From Mycobacterium gastri (GTDB lineage Bacteria > Actinomycetota > Actinomycetes > Mycobacteriales > Mycobacteriaceae): a stretch of DNA of 64,000 bases. The stretch is from NCBI RefSeq assembly GCF_002102175.1, contig NZ_LQOX01000146.1:1-64000 (forward strand), written 5' to 3'. Below, piece after piece: positions 42,138 through 50,415 of this stretch. The translations under genes and the position numbers were made by a program. How positions within the stretch are numbered: position 1 is the first letter of the stretch; the number at the start of each line of letters is the position of its first letter. A model generated the notes under the pieces. It searched no databases. It saw only the letters and a list, made by a program, of their open reading frames with translations, and had not been told where the DNA came from.

Positions 42138-43524
42138 AGACGGTCTGGCCTTCCCCGGACACCTTGTCGATGCGCTTGGCAAGGTACAACGCCTCCAACG
42201 CGAGTTCCAGCGCGGCGGCGCGCTCACCCTCGGATTCCGCGACCAGCTTTCTGGCGATCCTATCGACGACGGGCAGCCCCGGCACCGCGGCCAGCACGTC
42301 CTTGGCCGACACCCGCTCGCCTGTCGTCACTGCGGAGCCCCGCTCGACGGCGGTCACCAATTGGCCAACGTCGAGGCCTCCGAGCACTCGGGACGCGGTG
42401 TCGGCGGTCGAGCGGCGCAACAGATGCTCCAGTACGGCCTGTTCGCGGCCCTCCTCACCGGACTCGAACTCGAGCTTGCCGCGCAGCACGTCGATGACCG
42501 TGCCCAGATCGACCACCCGGGCCACCGGATCGGTCTCACCCAGCACCGCGCCGCGGTGCCGCGCCGCGGCCGCGACGGTTTCCGCCGCCGCGATAGCGAA
42601 CCGGGCCGACACCCCGGACCGTTGGTCGATCGAGTGCGACTCGCGCAGGTATCGGGCGAACCGCGCGATCACCTGCATCAGATAGTCGGGCACCTGCGCG
42701 CTCAGGTGCGCCTCCTGCACGATCACACCCACTTCCGCGTCCAACTCCAGCGGGTAGTGGGTGCGGATTTCGGCGCCGAAGCGGTCCTTGAGCGGCGTGA
42801 TGATCCGACCGCGGTTGGTGTAGTCCTCGGGGTTGGCGCTGGCGACGACCAGGACGTCCAACGGCAGCCGCAGCGTGTAGCCGCGGACCTGGATGTCGCG
42901 CTCCTCCATGACGTTGAGCATCGACACCTGAATGCGCTCGGCCAGGTCGGGTAATTCGTTGACCGCGACGATGCCACGATGTGCCCGCGGTATCAGCCCG
43001 TAGGCGATGGTCTCGGGGTCCCCGAGGCTGCGGCCCTCGGCGACCTTGATCGGGTCGATATCACCGACCAGGTCGGCCACGCTGGTGTCGGGGGTGGCCA
43101 GCTTCTCCGTGTAGCGCTCGCTGCGATGCTTCCATGCCACCGGCAGGTCGTCACGCAGCTGCGCGGCCCGCCGGATCGATTCCGGCGTGATCGGCCGGTA
43201 CGGGTGCTCTCCCAGTTCGGCTCCGGCGATCACCGGCGTCCACTCGTCGAGCAGTCCGGCCAGCGCACGCAGCAGCCGGGTCTTGCCCTGGCCGCGTTCG
43301 CCGAGCAGGACGAAGTCATGGCCTGCGATCAGGGCCCGCTCCACTTGTGGCAACACCGTGTCCTCGAAGCCCAAAATGCCCGGCCAGACGGCCGCGGTAT
43401 CTGACCCGTTAGCCAACGCGGTCAGCAGGTTTTCCCGGATTTCTTGCTTGACCCCCCGCTCGCGATGACCGGAGGCACGTAGCTCGCCAACGGTGCGCGG
43501 CAGGTTGCTCGGTGAAGTCACCAC
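42130..43524 (-). CDS. Mg-chelatase-subunit-I-like / MoxR-type AAA+ ATPase (Rv0958 type)
   Basis: A 464-residue AAA+ protein. Walker A is GERGQGKTRLL (about 74-84), the Walker B region is GIVAVNELPDL, and sensor-1-like VVASANPEDYTNRGR follows. A C-terminal lid domain ends TVYG. The gene is followed with overlap by the VWA partner. The usual tetrapyrrole genes of a true magnesium chelatase are absent, so a MoxR-like chaperone role is more probable. It starts 43524, 76 bases after purH. Confidence 0.87.
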   Translation of the reverse strand: MVTSPSNLPRTVGELRASGHRERGVKQEIRENLLTALANGSDTAAVWPGILGFEDTVLPQVERALIAGHDFVLLGERGQGKTRLLRALAGLLDEWTPVIAGAELGEHPYRPITPESIRRAAQLRDDLPVAWKHRSERYTEKLATPDTSVADLVGDIDPIKVAEGRSLGDPETIAYGLIPRAHRGIVAVNELPDLAERIQVSMLNVMEERDIQVRGYTLRLPLDVLVVASANPEDYTNRGRIITPLKDRFGAEIRTHYPLELDAEVGVIVQEAHLSAQVPDYLMQVIARFARYLRESHSIDQRSGVSARFAIAAAETVAAAARHRGAVLGETDPVARVVDLGTVIDVLRGKLEFESGEEGREQAVLEHLLRRSTADTASRVLGGLDVGQLVTAVERGSAVTTGERVSAKDVLAAVPGLPVVDRIARKLVAESEGERAAALELALEALYLAKRIDKVSGEGQTVYG

Positions 43525-43600
43525 TCCACGCTACGACGCCATCTTTCTTCTGGCGACGAGAGTGGATGTCAACGCGGACTTTCCGGGCACTTTAAAGCCC

Positions 43601-45190
43601 TCAGTGGGCGAAGTGACGTGCTCCGGTCAGATATAAGGTGACCCCGGCTTCGGCCGCCGCGGCGGTTACCTCGTTGTCGCGCACCGACCCGCCGGGATGC
43701 ACGACCGCCTTGACCCCCGCAGCGGTCAGGGTCTGCAGTCCGTCGGGAAACGGGAAGAAAGCATCCGATGCCGCGACGGCGCCGCGGACTCGCTCACCGC
43801 CGCGTGCATTACCTCGTTCAACGGCCAGCCGCGCGGCATCGACCCGATTGACCTGACCCATGCCGACCCCCACGGTGGCCCCGTCGGCGACGATCACGAT
43901 CGCGTTCGACTTGACCGCACGGCAGGCGCGCCAGGCGAACACCAGGTCGGTCAACGTCGCCGGGTCGGCCGGTGATCCGGTCGCCAGCGTCCAGTTGGCC
44001 GGGTTGTCGCCGGGCGCGTCGAGCTGGTCGCGCTGCTGCATCAGCAGCCCTCCGCTGATCGGCCGCAATTCGGTGCCGCCGTTCTGCGGTTCGGGCGCCA
44101 GCAGCACCCGGACGTTCTTCTTTCGCGCCAAAAGCTCTAGGGCACCCGGTTCATAGGCCGGCGCGACGATGACTTCGGTGAAGATGGTGCTGACGTACTC
44201 CGCCATCTCGACGCTGACCTCGGTGTTGGCCGCGATCACGCCGCCGTAGGCGCTCAGCGGGTCGCAGGCATGGGCCTTGCGATGTGCGTCGGCGACGGAC
44301 ACCGACGAGATCGCGATGCCGCACGGGTTGGCGTGCTTGACGATTGCCACACAGATCTGTTCGTGATCGAAGGCCGCGCGCCAGGCCGCGTCCGCGTCGG
44401 TGAAGTTGTTGTAGGACATCTCTTTTCCGTGCAGCTGCTCGGCTTGTGCCAGGCCGGGCCAGGCGCCCGGGTCGGTGTAGAGGGCGGCCTGCTGGTGCGG
44501 GTTCTCGCCGTAGCGCAGGATCGCCTGACGGCGCCAGTTCCTGGCGAACCAATGCGGAAACCCCGGCTCGGATTGATCAAGCTCAGGCGCCAGGGTCGAC
44601 TGCATCCAGCTCGCGACGGCGATGTCGTAGTCGGCGGTGTGCTGAAATGCCAGCGACGCCAGCTTTTTACGCTCGCCGAGGCTAAATCCGCCGCTGCGCA
44701 GCGCGGCAAGCACCCCGTCGTATCCGAGTGGGTCGGTGACCACGGCCACGCTGGGAAAATTCTTGGCCGCCGCCCGCACCATCGAGGGCCCGCCGATGTC
44801 GATCTGTTCGACGCATTCGTCGATGCCGGCGCCGGATGCGACCGTCTGAGTGAACGGATACAAGTTGACCACCAGCAGTTCGAACGCCGCTACCCCGAGC
44901 TTGTCCAGCGCGGCCCGGTGTTCGGGCTTGCGCAGGTCGGCCAGCAGCCCCGCGTGCACCCGTGGGTGCAGGGTCTTGACCCGGCCGTCGAGCACCTCCG
45001 GAAAGCCGGTGAGCTCCTCGATGCGAGTTACCGGAATGCCTTTGCCGGCAATGGCCTTCGCCGTTGATCCGGTGGAGACGATCTCGACGCCGGCCGCCGT
45101 CAGGCCCTGAGCCAGCTCCACCAGCCCGGTTTTGTCGTACACGCTGATCAGCGCGCGGCGGATCGGCTTCCTTACGCTCTCGCCGGTCAT
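43601..45190 (-). CDS. purH: Bifunctional AICAR transformylase / IMP cyclohydrolase
   Basis: A 529-residue enzyme for the last two steps of purine synthesis. The IMP cyclohydrolase domain is N-terminal (about 1-200: ALISVYDKTGLVELAQGL, STGSTAKAI, GRVKTLHPRVHAGLL). The AICAR transformylase domain follows, with NPHQQAALY, VKHANPCGIA (Lys and His of the active site), DPLSAYGGVIA and VKSNAIVI. Length is normal. ATG 45190 is 7 bases after the purN stop, so the two folate-using purine genes form an operon. Confidence 0.97.
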   Translation of the reverse strand: MTGESVRKPIRRALISVYDKTGLVELAQGLTAAGVEIVSTGSTAKAIAGKGIPVTRIEELTGFPEVLDGRVKTLHPRVHAGLLADLRKPEHRAALDKLGVAAFELLVVNLYPFTQTVASGAGIDECVEQIDIGGPSMVRAAAKNFPSVAVVTDPLGYDGVLAALRSGGFSLGERKKLASLAFQHTADYDIAVASWMQSTLAPELDQSEPGFPHWFARNWRRQAILRYGENPHQQAALYTDPGAWPGLAQAEQLHGKEMSYNNFTDADAAWRAAFDHEQICVAIVKHANPCGIAISSVSVADAHRKAHACDPLSAYGGVIAANTEVSVEMAEYVSTIFTEVIVAPAYEPGALELLARKKNVRVLLAPEPQNGGTELRPISGGLLMQQRDQLDAPGDNPANWTLATGSPADPATLTDLVFAWRACRAVKSNAIVIVADGATVGVGMGQVNRVDAARLAVERGNARGGERVRGAVAASDAFFPFPDGLQTLTAAGVKAVVHPGGSVRDNEVTAAAAEAGVTLYLTGARHFAH

Positions 45191-45197
45191 ACTGTGC

Positions 45198-45827
45198 TCA
45201 TCCCAGGGTCGCCTTTCGTCCGATGCAGGTCAGCCCGCCGGTAGCAATCGCGGCCACCACGTCGACGAGTAGTCGCCGTTCGATGACCTTGATGCGCTCG
45301 TGCAATGTCTCCACGTCGTCACCGTCGAGCACCGGAACGGCCTGCTGCGCCAGTATCGGCCCGGTGTCCACGCCGGCATCCACCAGATGCACCGTACAGC
45401 CGGTGACCTTCACACCGTAGGACAACGCGTCGGCCACGCCGTGGGCACCCGGGAATGCCGGCAGCAGGGCGGGATGGGTGTTGAGGATACGCCCGCCGAA
45501 TCTTGAAAGGAATTGCGGCCCAAGGATTCTCATAAATCCTGCCGATACCACCAGGTCGGGTGAATGGGCGGCCGTCGCATCGGTCATGGCCGCGTCCCAA
45601 GCGTCGCGGCTGGGGTAGTCGGCGACCCGGACCGTGAAGGTCGGCACCGATGCCCGCGCCGCGATCTCGGCGGCCCGGCACTCGCGATCCACCCCGACGG
45701 CGACGACCCGCGCCGGATAGTCCCCCCCGGCGGCATCGAGCAGCGCGTTCAGCAGCGATCCGGTGCCCGATGCGAGGACCACCAGCCGCGCCGGTGCACT
45801 CGGGGGTACCCGGAGCGGTTCCTGCAC
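45198..45827 (-). CDS. purN: Phosphoribosylglycinamide formyltransferase
   Basis: A 209-residue enzyme that transfers a formyl group from 10-formyl-THF to GAR. VVLASGTGSLLNALLDA binds the phosphate near the N terminus. The catalytic region reads ILNTHPALLPAFPGAHGVADAL, with the conserved Asn and His, then GVKVTGCTVHLVDAGVDTGPIL with the catalytic Asp. It starts GTG 45827. The 240 bases upstream carry a direct repeat of about 17 bases (45841-45857 and 45901-45917). Confidence 0.96.
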   Translation of the reverse strand: MQEPLRVPPSAPARLVVLASGTGSLLNALLDAAGGDYPARVVAVGVDRECRAAEIAARASVPTFTVRVADYPSRDAWDAAMTDATAAHSPDLVVSAGFMRILGPQFLSRFGGRILNTHPALLPAFPGAHGVADALSYGVKVTGCTVHLVDAGVDTGPILAQQAVPVLDGDDVETLHERIKVIERRLLVDVVAAIATGGLTCIGRKATLG

Positions 45828-46068
45828 ACGGCGAGCCTAGTCTGGCGACGATGCCGGGCGCGCCAGCGGCCGGAGAAGGAGCCAGACAAATCAGGCCCCG
45901 TCTGGCGACGATGCCGGCCGCGCAGGCGCGTCGAACGAACCTGCATCACAGCTATTGCCTCGCGCGTGTCGGCGCGCAGTACGCAGACTCGACAGGGTCA
46001 GTACAGGGTCAGTACAGGCTCGCCCTCGGACACCGTGCTGCCGCAGCAGGCGGCGCACAATGCACGGC

Positions 46069-47409
46069 CTAATCCTCGCGCTGAGAGCCTGAGTCCGACT
46101 CCGCTTCACCAGCTAAGGACACGCCGTCATCTCCGGCAACATCGACGCCGACGTCCTCAGGATCTGCCGGCTCATCGACGACATCGTGGGGCTGATCGCT
46201 CTCGTCGAACGCGACCGCAGGCGTCTCGTCCTGGTCAGCTGGCGGCGCGGGCCGCGGACGCCTGGTGATCCCGCCGGCCATCGCCACCGTGAGGCAGCCA
46301 ACCACGGTGAACCAGAAGAAAACACCGATCAGCAGGGCCCCCTCGTCCACGCCGACAGCGCCGAAGTTGCCCAGCTTGCCACCGCCGGCGTAACCGAGCA
46401 GCCCCATCACCAACGCCCCGATAAGTGCTGCCACCAGCACCTTGGCCATTGCCGGAGGCAACGGCAGCGGCCGGCGGGCGCACTGCTGCCCCAGCGCCAC
46501 ACCAGATGCTGCTCCGATGATCAGCAGGGCGACCCACGCCGGCCCGAGCGGCGGCGTGGGTGCCGCGGCCAGGATCGGCACGGCCGGAATGTCGCCGCCG
46601 AAGACGGTGAACGAGCTGAACGTCGCAAAGCCAATATGGGCACTGGACCCAACCGCGACCGCCGCGGCGCCGACGAAGACGTTGGGTGCATAGAGCACCG
46701 AGAGAGCAGTGAGATTGAATTGGCCCCAGATCGAATCGGTGATCCCGTACAGCTCCTGCATGGTCGCCCAGTGAACAACCAGCGACCCTGCCGTCACCAA
46801 GCCGGACAGTCCCAGCAACGCCAAGACCCCACCGGCAGCGGCGCGCACTGAATCGCCCAGCCAATTCGGAAGCGGAGAAGCCGCCAAAGCCCGTCTGCCC
46901 ACCCGGGACCACACCCCGATCGCCGCGCCGATGGCATGGACCACCAGCACGCCGGTGAACGCCCGCAGCGCGTTGGGTGTCTGCAGCTCGGTAATGACCG
47001 ACGACGCATCGTGGATGACCGCCAGCGCAATCGCCGCGATCAGCAGCGGCCCGCCCAACGCCGACGCGACAACCCATCGCACGACCAGCCAAGAGGAGTA
47101 GGGCGAGATGGCCGCAGCCGTCGTGCGCGCGGTGCCCCACACCATCAGCAGGACCGGCAGTAGCGGCATTACGCCGAGTTCGCGACCGCCGATGGAGATC
47201 GGCACCTGGTGGACGCCCAGCCACATACTGGCGATCGCGCCCAACGCCCCGGTCATGTCGCTGTTGGCGATCAGTAACTGCAGCAGCGTAACCGCGGCGA
47301 TGATGACCAGCGCCACCACCGCCGGCGCGAACGCAACCTTGACGAGGTCGCGCGCCTGGCGAGCACCCGCTGCTCGGTTGTCCTCGCTTTTTGCCGACAC
47401 CCTTTTCAC
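46069..47409 (-). CDS. perM: PerM-like integral membrane protein (division/persistence)
   Basis: A 446-residue permease-like protein with about ten hydrophobic segments between residues 25 and 380 and an acidic cytoplasmic tail (about 385-446, many Asp and Glu). In M. tuberculosis PerM (Rv0955) is needed for persistence and stabilises the division protein FtsB; this is inferred here by synteny and similarity. The start is GTG 47409. It precedes purN on the same strand and follows the Rv0954-type gene by 38 bases, so two division-related membrane proteins are probably co-transcribed. Confidence 0.85.
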   Translation of the reverse strand: MKRVSAKSEDNRAAGARQARDLVKVAFAPAVVALVIIAAVTLLQLLIANSDMTGALGAIASMWLGVHQVPISIGGRELGVMPLLPVLLMVWGTARTTAAAISPYSSWLVVRWVVASALGGPLLIAAIALAVIHDASSVITELQTPNALRAFTGVLVVHAIGAAIGVWSRVGRRALAASPLPNWLGDSVRAAAGGVLALLGLSGLVTAGSLVVHWATMQELYGITDSIWGQFNLTALSVLYAPNVFVGAAAVAVGSSAHIGFATFSSFTVFGGDIPAVPILAAAPTPPLGPAWVALLIIGAASGVALGQQCARRPLPLPPAMAKVLVAALIGALVMGLLGYAGGGKLGNFGAVGVDEGALLIGVFFWFTVVGCLTVAMAGGITRRPRPAPPADQDETPAVAFDESDQPHDVVDEPADPEDVGVDVAGDDGVSLAGEAESDSGSQRED

Positions 47410-47447
47410 TCTTCGCGCACGTGCCTACTCAGCGCGAGAGCGCCCAA

Positions 47448-48362
47448 CTAGACCGGCGCCGAACCGGGTGACGACGACTGCTGGCCGGGCCCTTGCCCAT
47501 ACGACGGCGGTCCGCCGGCGGGGTTTGAGTAGTTGACCGGAGCCGACCCGGCCTGGGATCCCGTTCCGGCACTGACCGGCGGCGGCGGGCCGAAGCTCGG
47601 AAAGCCGGTGGGTGGGGTGGACGGACCCTGGTGCATCGGCTGGGGCGGCGACGGGGCGGGTTGCTGGGCGCCGAATCCGCCGGTCGACGGGTTGGAGCCG
47701 GCGCCGGGCGAATAACCGCCGTATTGCGATCCGTATCCGGACGGTTGCGCAGGGCTGGGCGCTGCCTGCTGCTGCGCGCCCGGTCGACCGTAATATCCGC
47801 CGGGCTGACCGCCGTACTGTCCGTACTGGCCGTACTGGCCATACTGCCCGTAAGCATCGAATTTGGGCCGCGGTGCCGGCGCCGAGATGACACCCGCATC
47901 CAACAGCAGCGCGCCGACCGCGGCAACCGACTGAAACACGATGAACACCAGGACAACCCACAGCGCCCAGCCGGTCGAATAGGCACTTGGCTTGTTGAAG
48001 GTCGCCGAGATCATCAGCAACACGCCCAACACCGAGACCACCCCGACGATGGCCACGTAGCTCTTGGCCTTGGGCAGCAGACTCACCCCGGCAAGCAGGG
48101 CGGCCAGCAGAGCCAGGCCGACAGCAAACCCGGTGTCGCCGGAAACCTCGCTGCCGGCCCCGCCGAGTTCCGAGCTGACCGTAAACATCGGCCCGAAGCT
48201 GGCGAGATACGCCAGCAGCCCGAGTGCGGCAACCGCCACGCTGAGGTACATCGGAAGCTTGCTGACACCGTCGTCAGTCTTGGCGAAAGACGGCGTGGCG
48301 CCTCCGTAGGAGCCGGCCGATTGCGCGGGCGGATATCCGGGACTACCTGGTGAGTAGGTCAT
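47448..48362 (-). CDS. DUF5336 membrane protein with Gly/Pro/Gln-rich tail (Rv0954 type)
   Basis: A 304-residue protein. The N-terminal segment has PGYPPAQSAGSYGG. Four membrane spans (about 38-165) follow, then a long low-complexity cytoplasmic tail (about 172-304) of YGQYGQYGQYG repeats and Pro/Gly/Ser runs. The M. tuberculosis counterpart has been reported as a member of the cell-division complex. ATG 48362 has GGAGGAG 4-10 bases upstream. It lies just upstream of perM on the same strand. The tandem QYG units could vary in number between strains. Confidence 0.82.
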   Translation of the reverse strand: MTYSPGSPGYPPAQSAGSYGGATPSFAKTDDGVSKLPMYLSVAVAALGLLAYLASFGPMFTVSSELGGAGSEVSGDTGFAVGLALLAALLAGVSLLPKAKSYVAIVGVVSVLGVLLMISATFNKPSAYSTGWALWVVLVFIVFQSVAAVGALLLDAGVISAPAPRPKFDAYGQYGQYGQYGQYGGQPGGYYGRPGAQQQAAPSPAQPSGYGSQYGGYSPGAGSNPSTGGFGAQQPAPSPPQPMHQGPSTPPTGFPSFGPPPPVSAGTGSQAGSAPVNYSNPAGGPPSYGQGPGQQSSSPGSAPV

Positions 48363-48548
48363 GGCTCCTCCTGTTACCTCCGGTGCCGTCGCTACGCCTG
48401 CTGCAATGCGACGATTGCTCCCTGCGACACAATTCGATGACCCACGCTAGCGCACGGCCGGGTACTCACGCCGTGGCGACCTTGCCGCCCGCGATACCGG
48501 CCCCGGCACCGCTGCCGATCGGCAGATGAGCCGCTTGCCCGGCGGAGG

Positions 48549-48562
48549 TAGAACACGTTCTA
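48549..48562. promoter_or_regulatory. KstR operator (cholesterol-responsive TetR site)
   Basis: TAGAACACGTTCTA is a perfect 14-base palindrome that matches the KstR consensus TNNAACNNGTTNNA. It ends 9 bases before the ATG of the F420-oxidoreductase gene, so repressor binding would block transcription or a near-leaderless message. Confidence 0.85.
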
Positions 48563-48571
48563 ATTCTGTTC

Positions 48572-49420
48572 ATGGATTACGGGCTTGTCCTTTTCACCAG
48601 CGACCGTGGGATCTCCCCGGCGGCAGCCGCGAAACTGGCCGACGACCATGGCTTTCGCACTTTCTACGTGCCCGAACACACGCATATCCCGGTCAAACGG
48701 GAAGCCGCCCATCCCACGACGGGTGACGCGTCGCTGCCGGACGACCGCTATATGCGCACCCTGGACCCGTGGGTGAGCTTGGGTGCGGCTTCAGCGGTCA
48801 CCTCCCGAGTCAGGCTGTCAACCGCGGTTGCGCTGCCGGTGGAGCATGACCCGATCACGCTGGCCAAAAGCATTGCCACGCTGGACCACCTATCCGGGGG
48901 CCGGGTCAGCGTCGGCGTCGGATTCGGCTGGAACACCGACGAACTCGCCGACCATGGCGTGCCGCCGGGGCGCCGGCGCACCATGTTGCGCGAATACCTT
49001 GAAGCGATGCGGGCGTTGTGGACGCAAGAGGAAGCGGCCTACGACGGCGAATTCGTCAAGTTCGGACCCAGCTGGGCGTGGCCCAAGCCCGTTCAGCCAC
49101 ACATTCCGATCCTGGTGGGCGCCGCCGGTACCGAGAAGAACTTCAGGTGGATTGCGCGTAGCGCCGACGGCTGGATCACCACGCCGCGTGACGTCGACAT
49201 CGACGAGCTGGTGAGGTGGCTGCAGGACACCTGGGCGGCGGCTGGCCGCGACGGGGCTCCCCAGGTCGTGGCCCTGGACTCCAAGCCGGTGCCCGAGAAG
49301 CTGGCGCACTGGGCCGAATTGGGAGTGACCGAGGTGCTCTTCGGCCTGCCGGACCGCTCCGCAAGCGAAGTCGCCGCGTATGTGGAGCGGCTGGCCGGCA
49401 AGCTCACGAGCTTGGTATGA
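48572..49420 (+). CDS. LLM-class F420-dependent oxidoreductase (Rv0953c type)
   Basis: A 282-residue TIM-barrel protein of the luciferase-like monooxygenase/F420 family. Features are FRTFYVPEHTHIP near the N terminus, LAKSIATLDHLSGGRVSVGVGFGWNTDEL (the LSGGR-G-G signature typical of F420 enzymes), MRALWTQEEAAYDGEFVKF and HIPILVGAAGTEKNFRWIAR. Length equals the M. tuberculosis protein. The KstR site right before it implies induction during cholesterol or steroid use. The oxidised or reduced substrate is unknown. Confidence 0.9.
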   Translation: MDYGLVLFTSDRGISPAAAAKLADDHGFRTFYVPEHTHIPVKREAAHPTTGDASLPDDRYMRTLDPWVSLGAASAVTSRVRLSTAVALPVEHDPITLAKSIATLDHLSGGRVSVGVGFGWNTDELADHGVPPGRRRTMLREYLEAMRALWTQEEAAYDGEFVKFGPSWAWPKPVQPHIPILVGAAGTEKNFRWIARSADGWITTPRDVDIDELVRWLQDTWAAAGRDGAPQVVALDSKPVPEKLAHWAELGVTEVLFGLPDRSASEVAAYVERLAGKLTSLV

Positions 49421-49470
49421 AGCCGTTGATCTGCCGCTCGGCCGGGCGGAAAGGACCCTCAGCCCTCCTT

Positions 49471-50237
49471 TTATTCCAGGTTGTAAGCCCAGGCGTACGT
49501 TCTGTCTTGCACCGGGATTCCCTCAGTGTGACCACTTGCTCTCGGTGACGTGATCAGTTCGTCGCCTGTCCGCTGAATCGGAGTGTCCGAAACCGGATTA
49601 GCCGCCGCGACCTCGCTGAACGCTGCGAACAATTCGGCCATCCGCCGCAGATGCTCGGCCGGGCCCAGACCCGTCGTAGCGCGTCGGGCGTTCTCTATCA
49701 ACGCGTACTGCGTCGGCGCGTCGACCAGTCCGTGCATCACCGTGTAGCGCGACATCAGCTTCTCAATGCCCGGCCCGCGGTCGTGCAGGCCACCGTCGAC
49801 GGTCTCGGCTTGTCATCCCGCCCCGCGAAATACCGCAGGGCCGACGTGGCCTCCCAGCCGAAGACCAGCGCCACATCCGACCGGCCCGCGGCGATCTCGC
49901 CGGCCAGCTCGGTGATGAGGTGTTGTGGCCCCTGGCCGCCGACGATCTCCAGAAGCGCGCGACGCGGTTCTGCGCCGATGTGCTTGGCCACCCGACCGCG
50001 GGTAGTTGTTGGACCCGACCCGGCGGTGCATTGGGGACCGACCGGAGATTTCGCAATGTCGCGTCGCCGCGATGGTTTCGACTTCGGCAGCTACCGCGGT
50101 AGCGCCGCAATTGTCGAGGGCGGCTTGGGTCCCCGCGGCCAGTTCCACGGGTGACAGGGCCCGTACTCGCGGTCGTCGATACGCTCGGGCGCCTGCTCGA
50201 CACCCACGATTACGGGCATCCGTCGATCAAGATTCAT
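49471..50237 (-). pseudogene. Decayed thiolase-like (acetyl-CoA acetyltransferase/lipid-transfer) gene
   Basis: Read on the minus strand from ATG 50237, thiolase-family blocks appear in successive frames. RRMPVIVGVEQAPERIDDREYGP shifts to VELAAGTQAALDNCG and ETIAATRHCEISG..NNYPRS. An extra G near 49993 shifts to AKHIGAEPRRALLEIVGGQGPQHL and SDVALVFGWEATS. A further shift near 49800 gives DGGLHDRGPGIEKLMSRYTVMHGLVDAPTQYALIENARRA to EVAAANP. The homology then stops about 150 residues before a normal C terminus and is replaced by a sucD-like fragment. At least three frameshifts plus truncation make this non-functional. The parent type resembles thiolases of steroid catabolism. Confidence 0.85.
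49477..49532 (-). repeat. Diverged fragment of sucD
   Basis: The end of the thiolase remnant translates EGIPVQDRTYAWAYNLE, close to EGIPVQDTAYAWAYNVG encoded by the intact sucD at about 53160-53215. The DNA is roughly 80% identical over about 56 bases by eye and has the same orientation. It looks like a leftover from recombination or duplication involving the sucD locus 3.7 kb away. Confidence 0.75.
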
Positions 50238-50415
50238 AGCCTTACTATCTACCGCGAGCAACCGCCGCAGGTCCCCAATGGGGCTAGATCGCGTGTGCGA
50301 ATCTCGGATCCTGCGCGCCTCGATCGCGATATGCTAAGCACCTCCCGCACATGCGTCCAGTGGGGCACTGACAATCGATGGCCGACTGTCGTTTCCGCGT
50401 CGGGGAGGAGGCCCA

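Noticed and set aside
45828..46068. Small gene between purN and perM
   Set aside because: Only arginine/proline-rich shadow frames are present. A 17-base direct repeat and a GGTCAGTACA doublet are all that can be seen.
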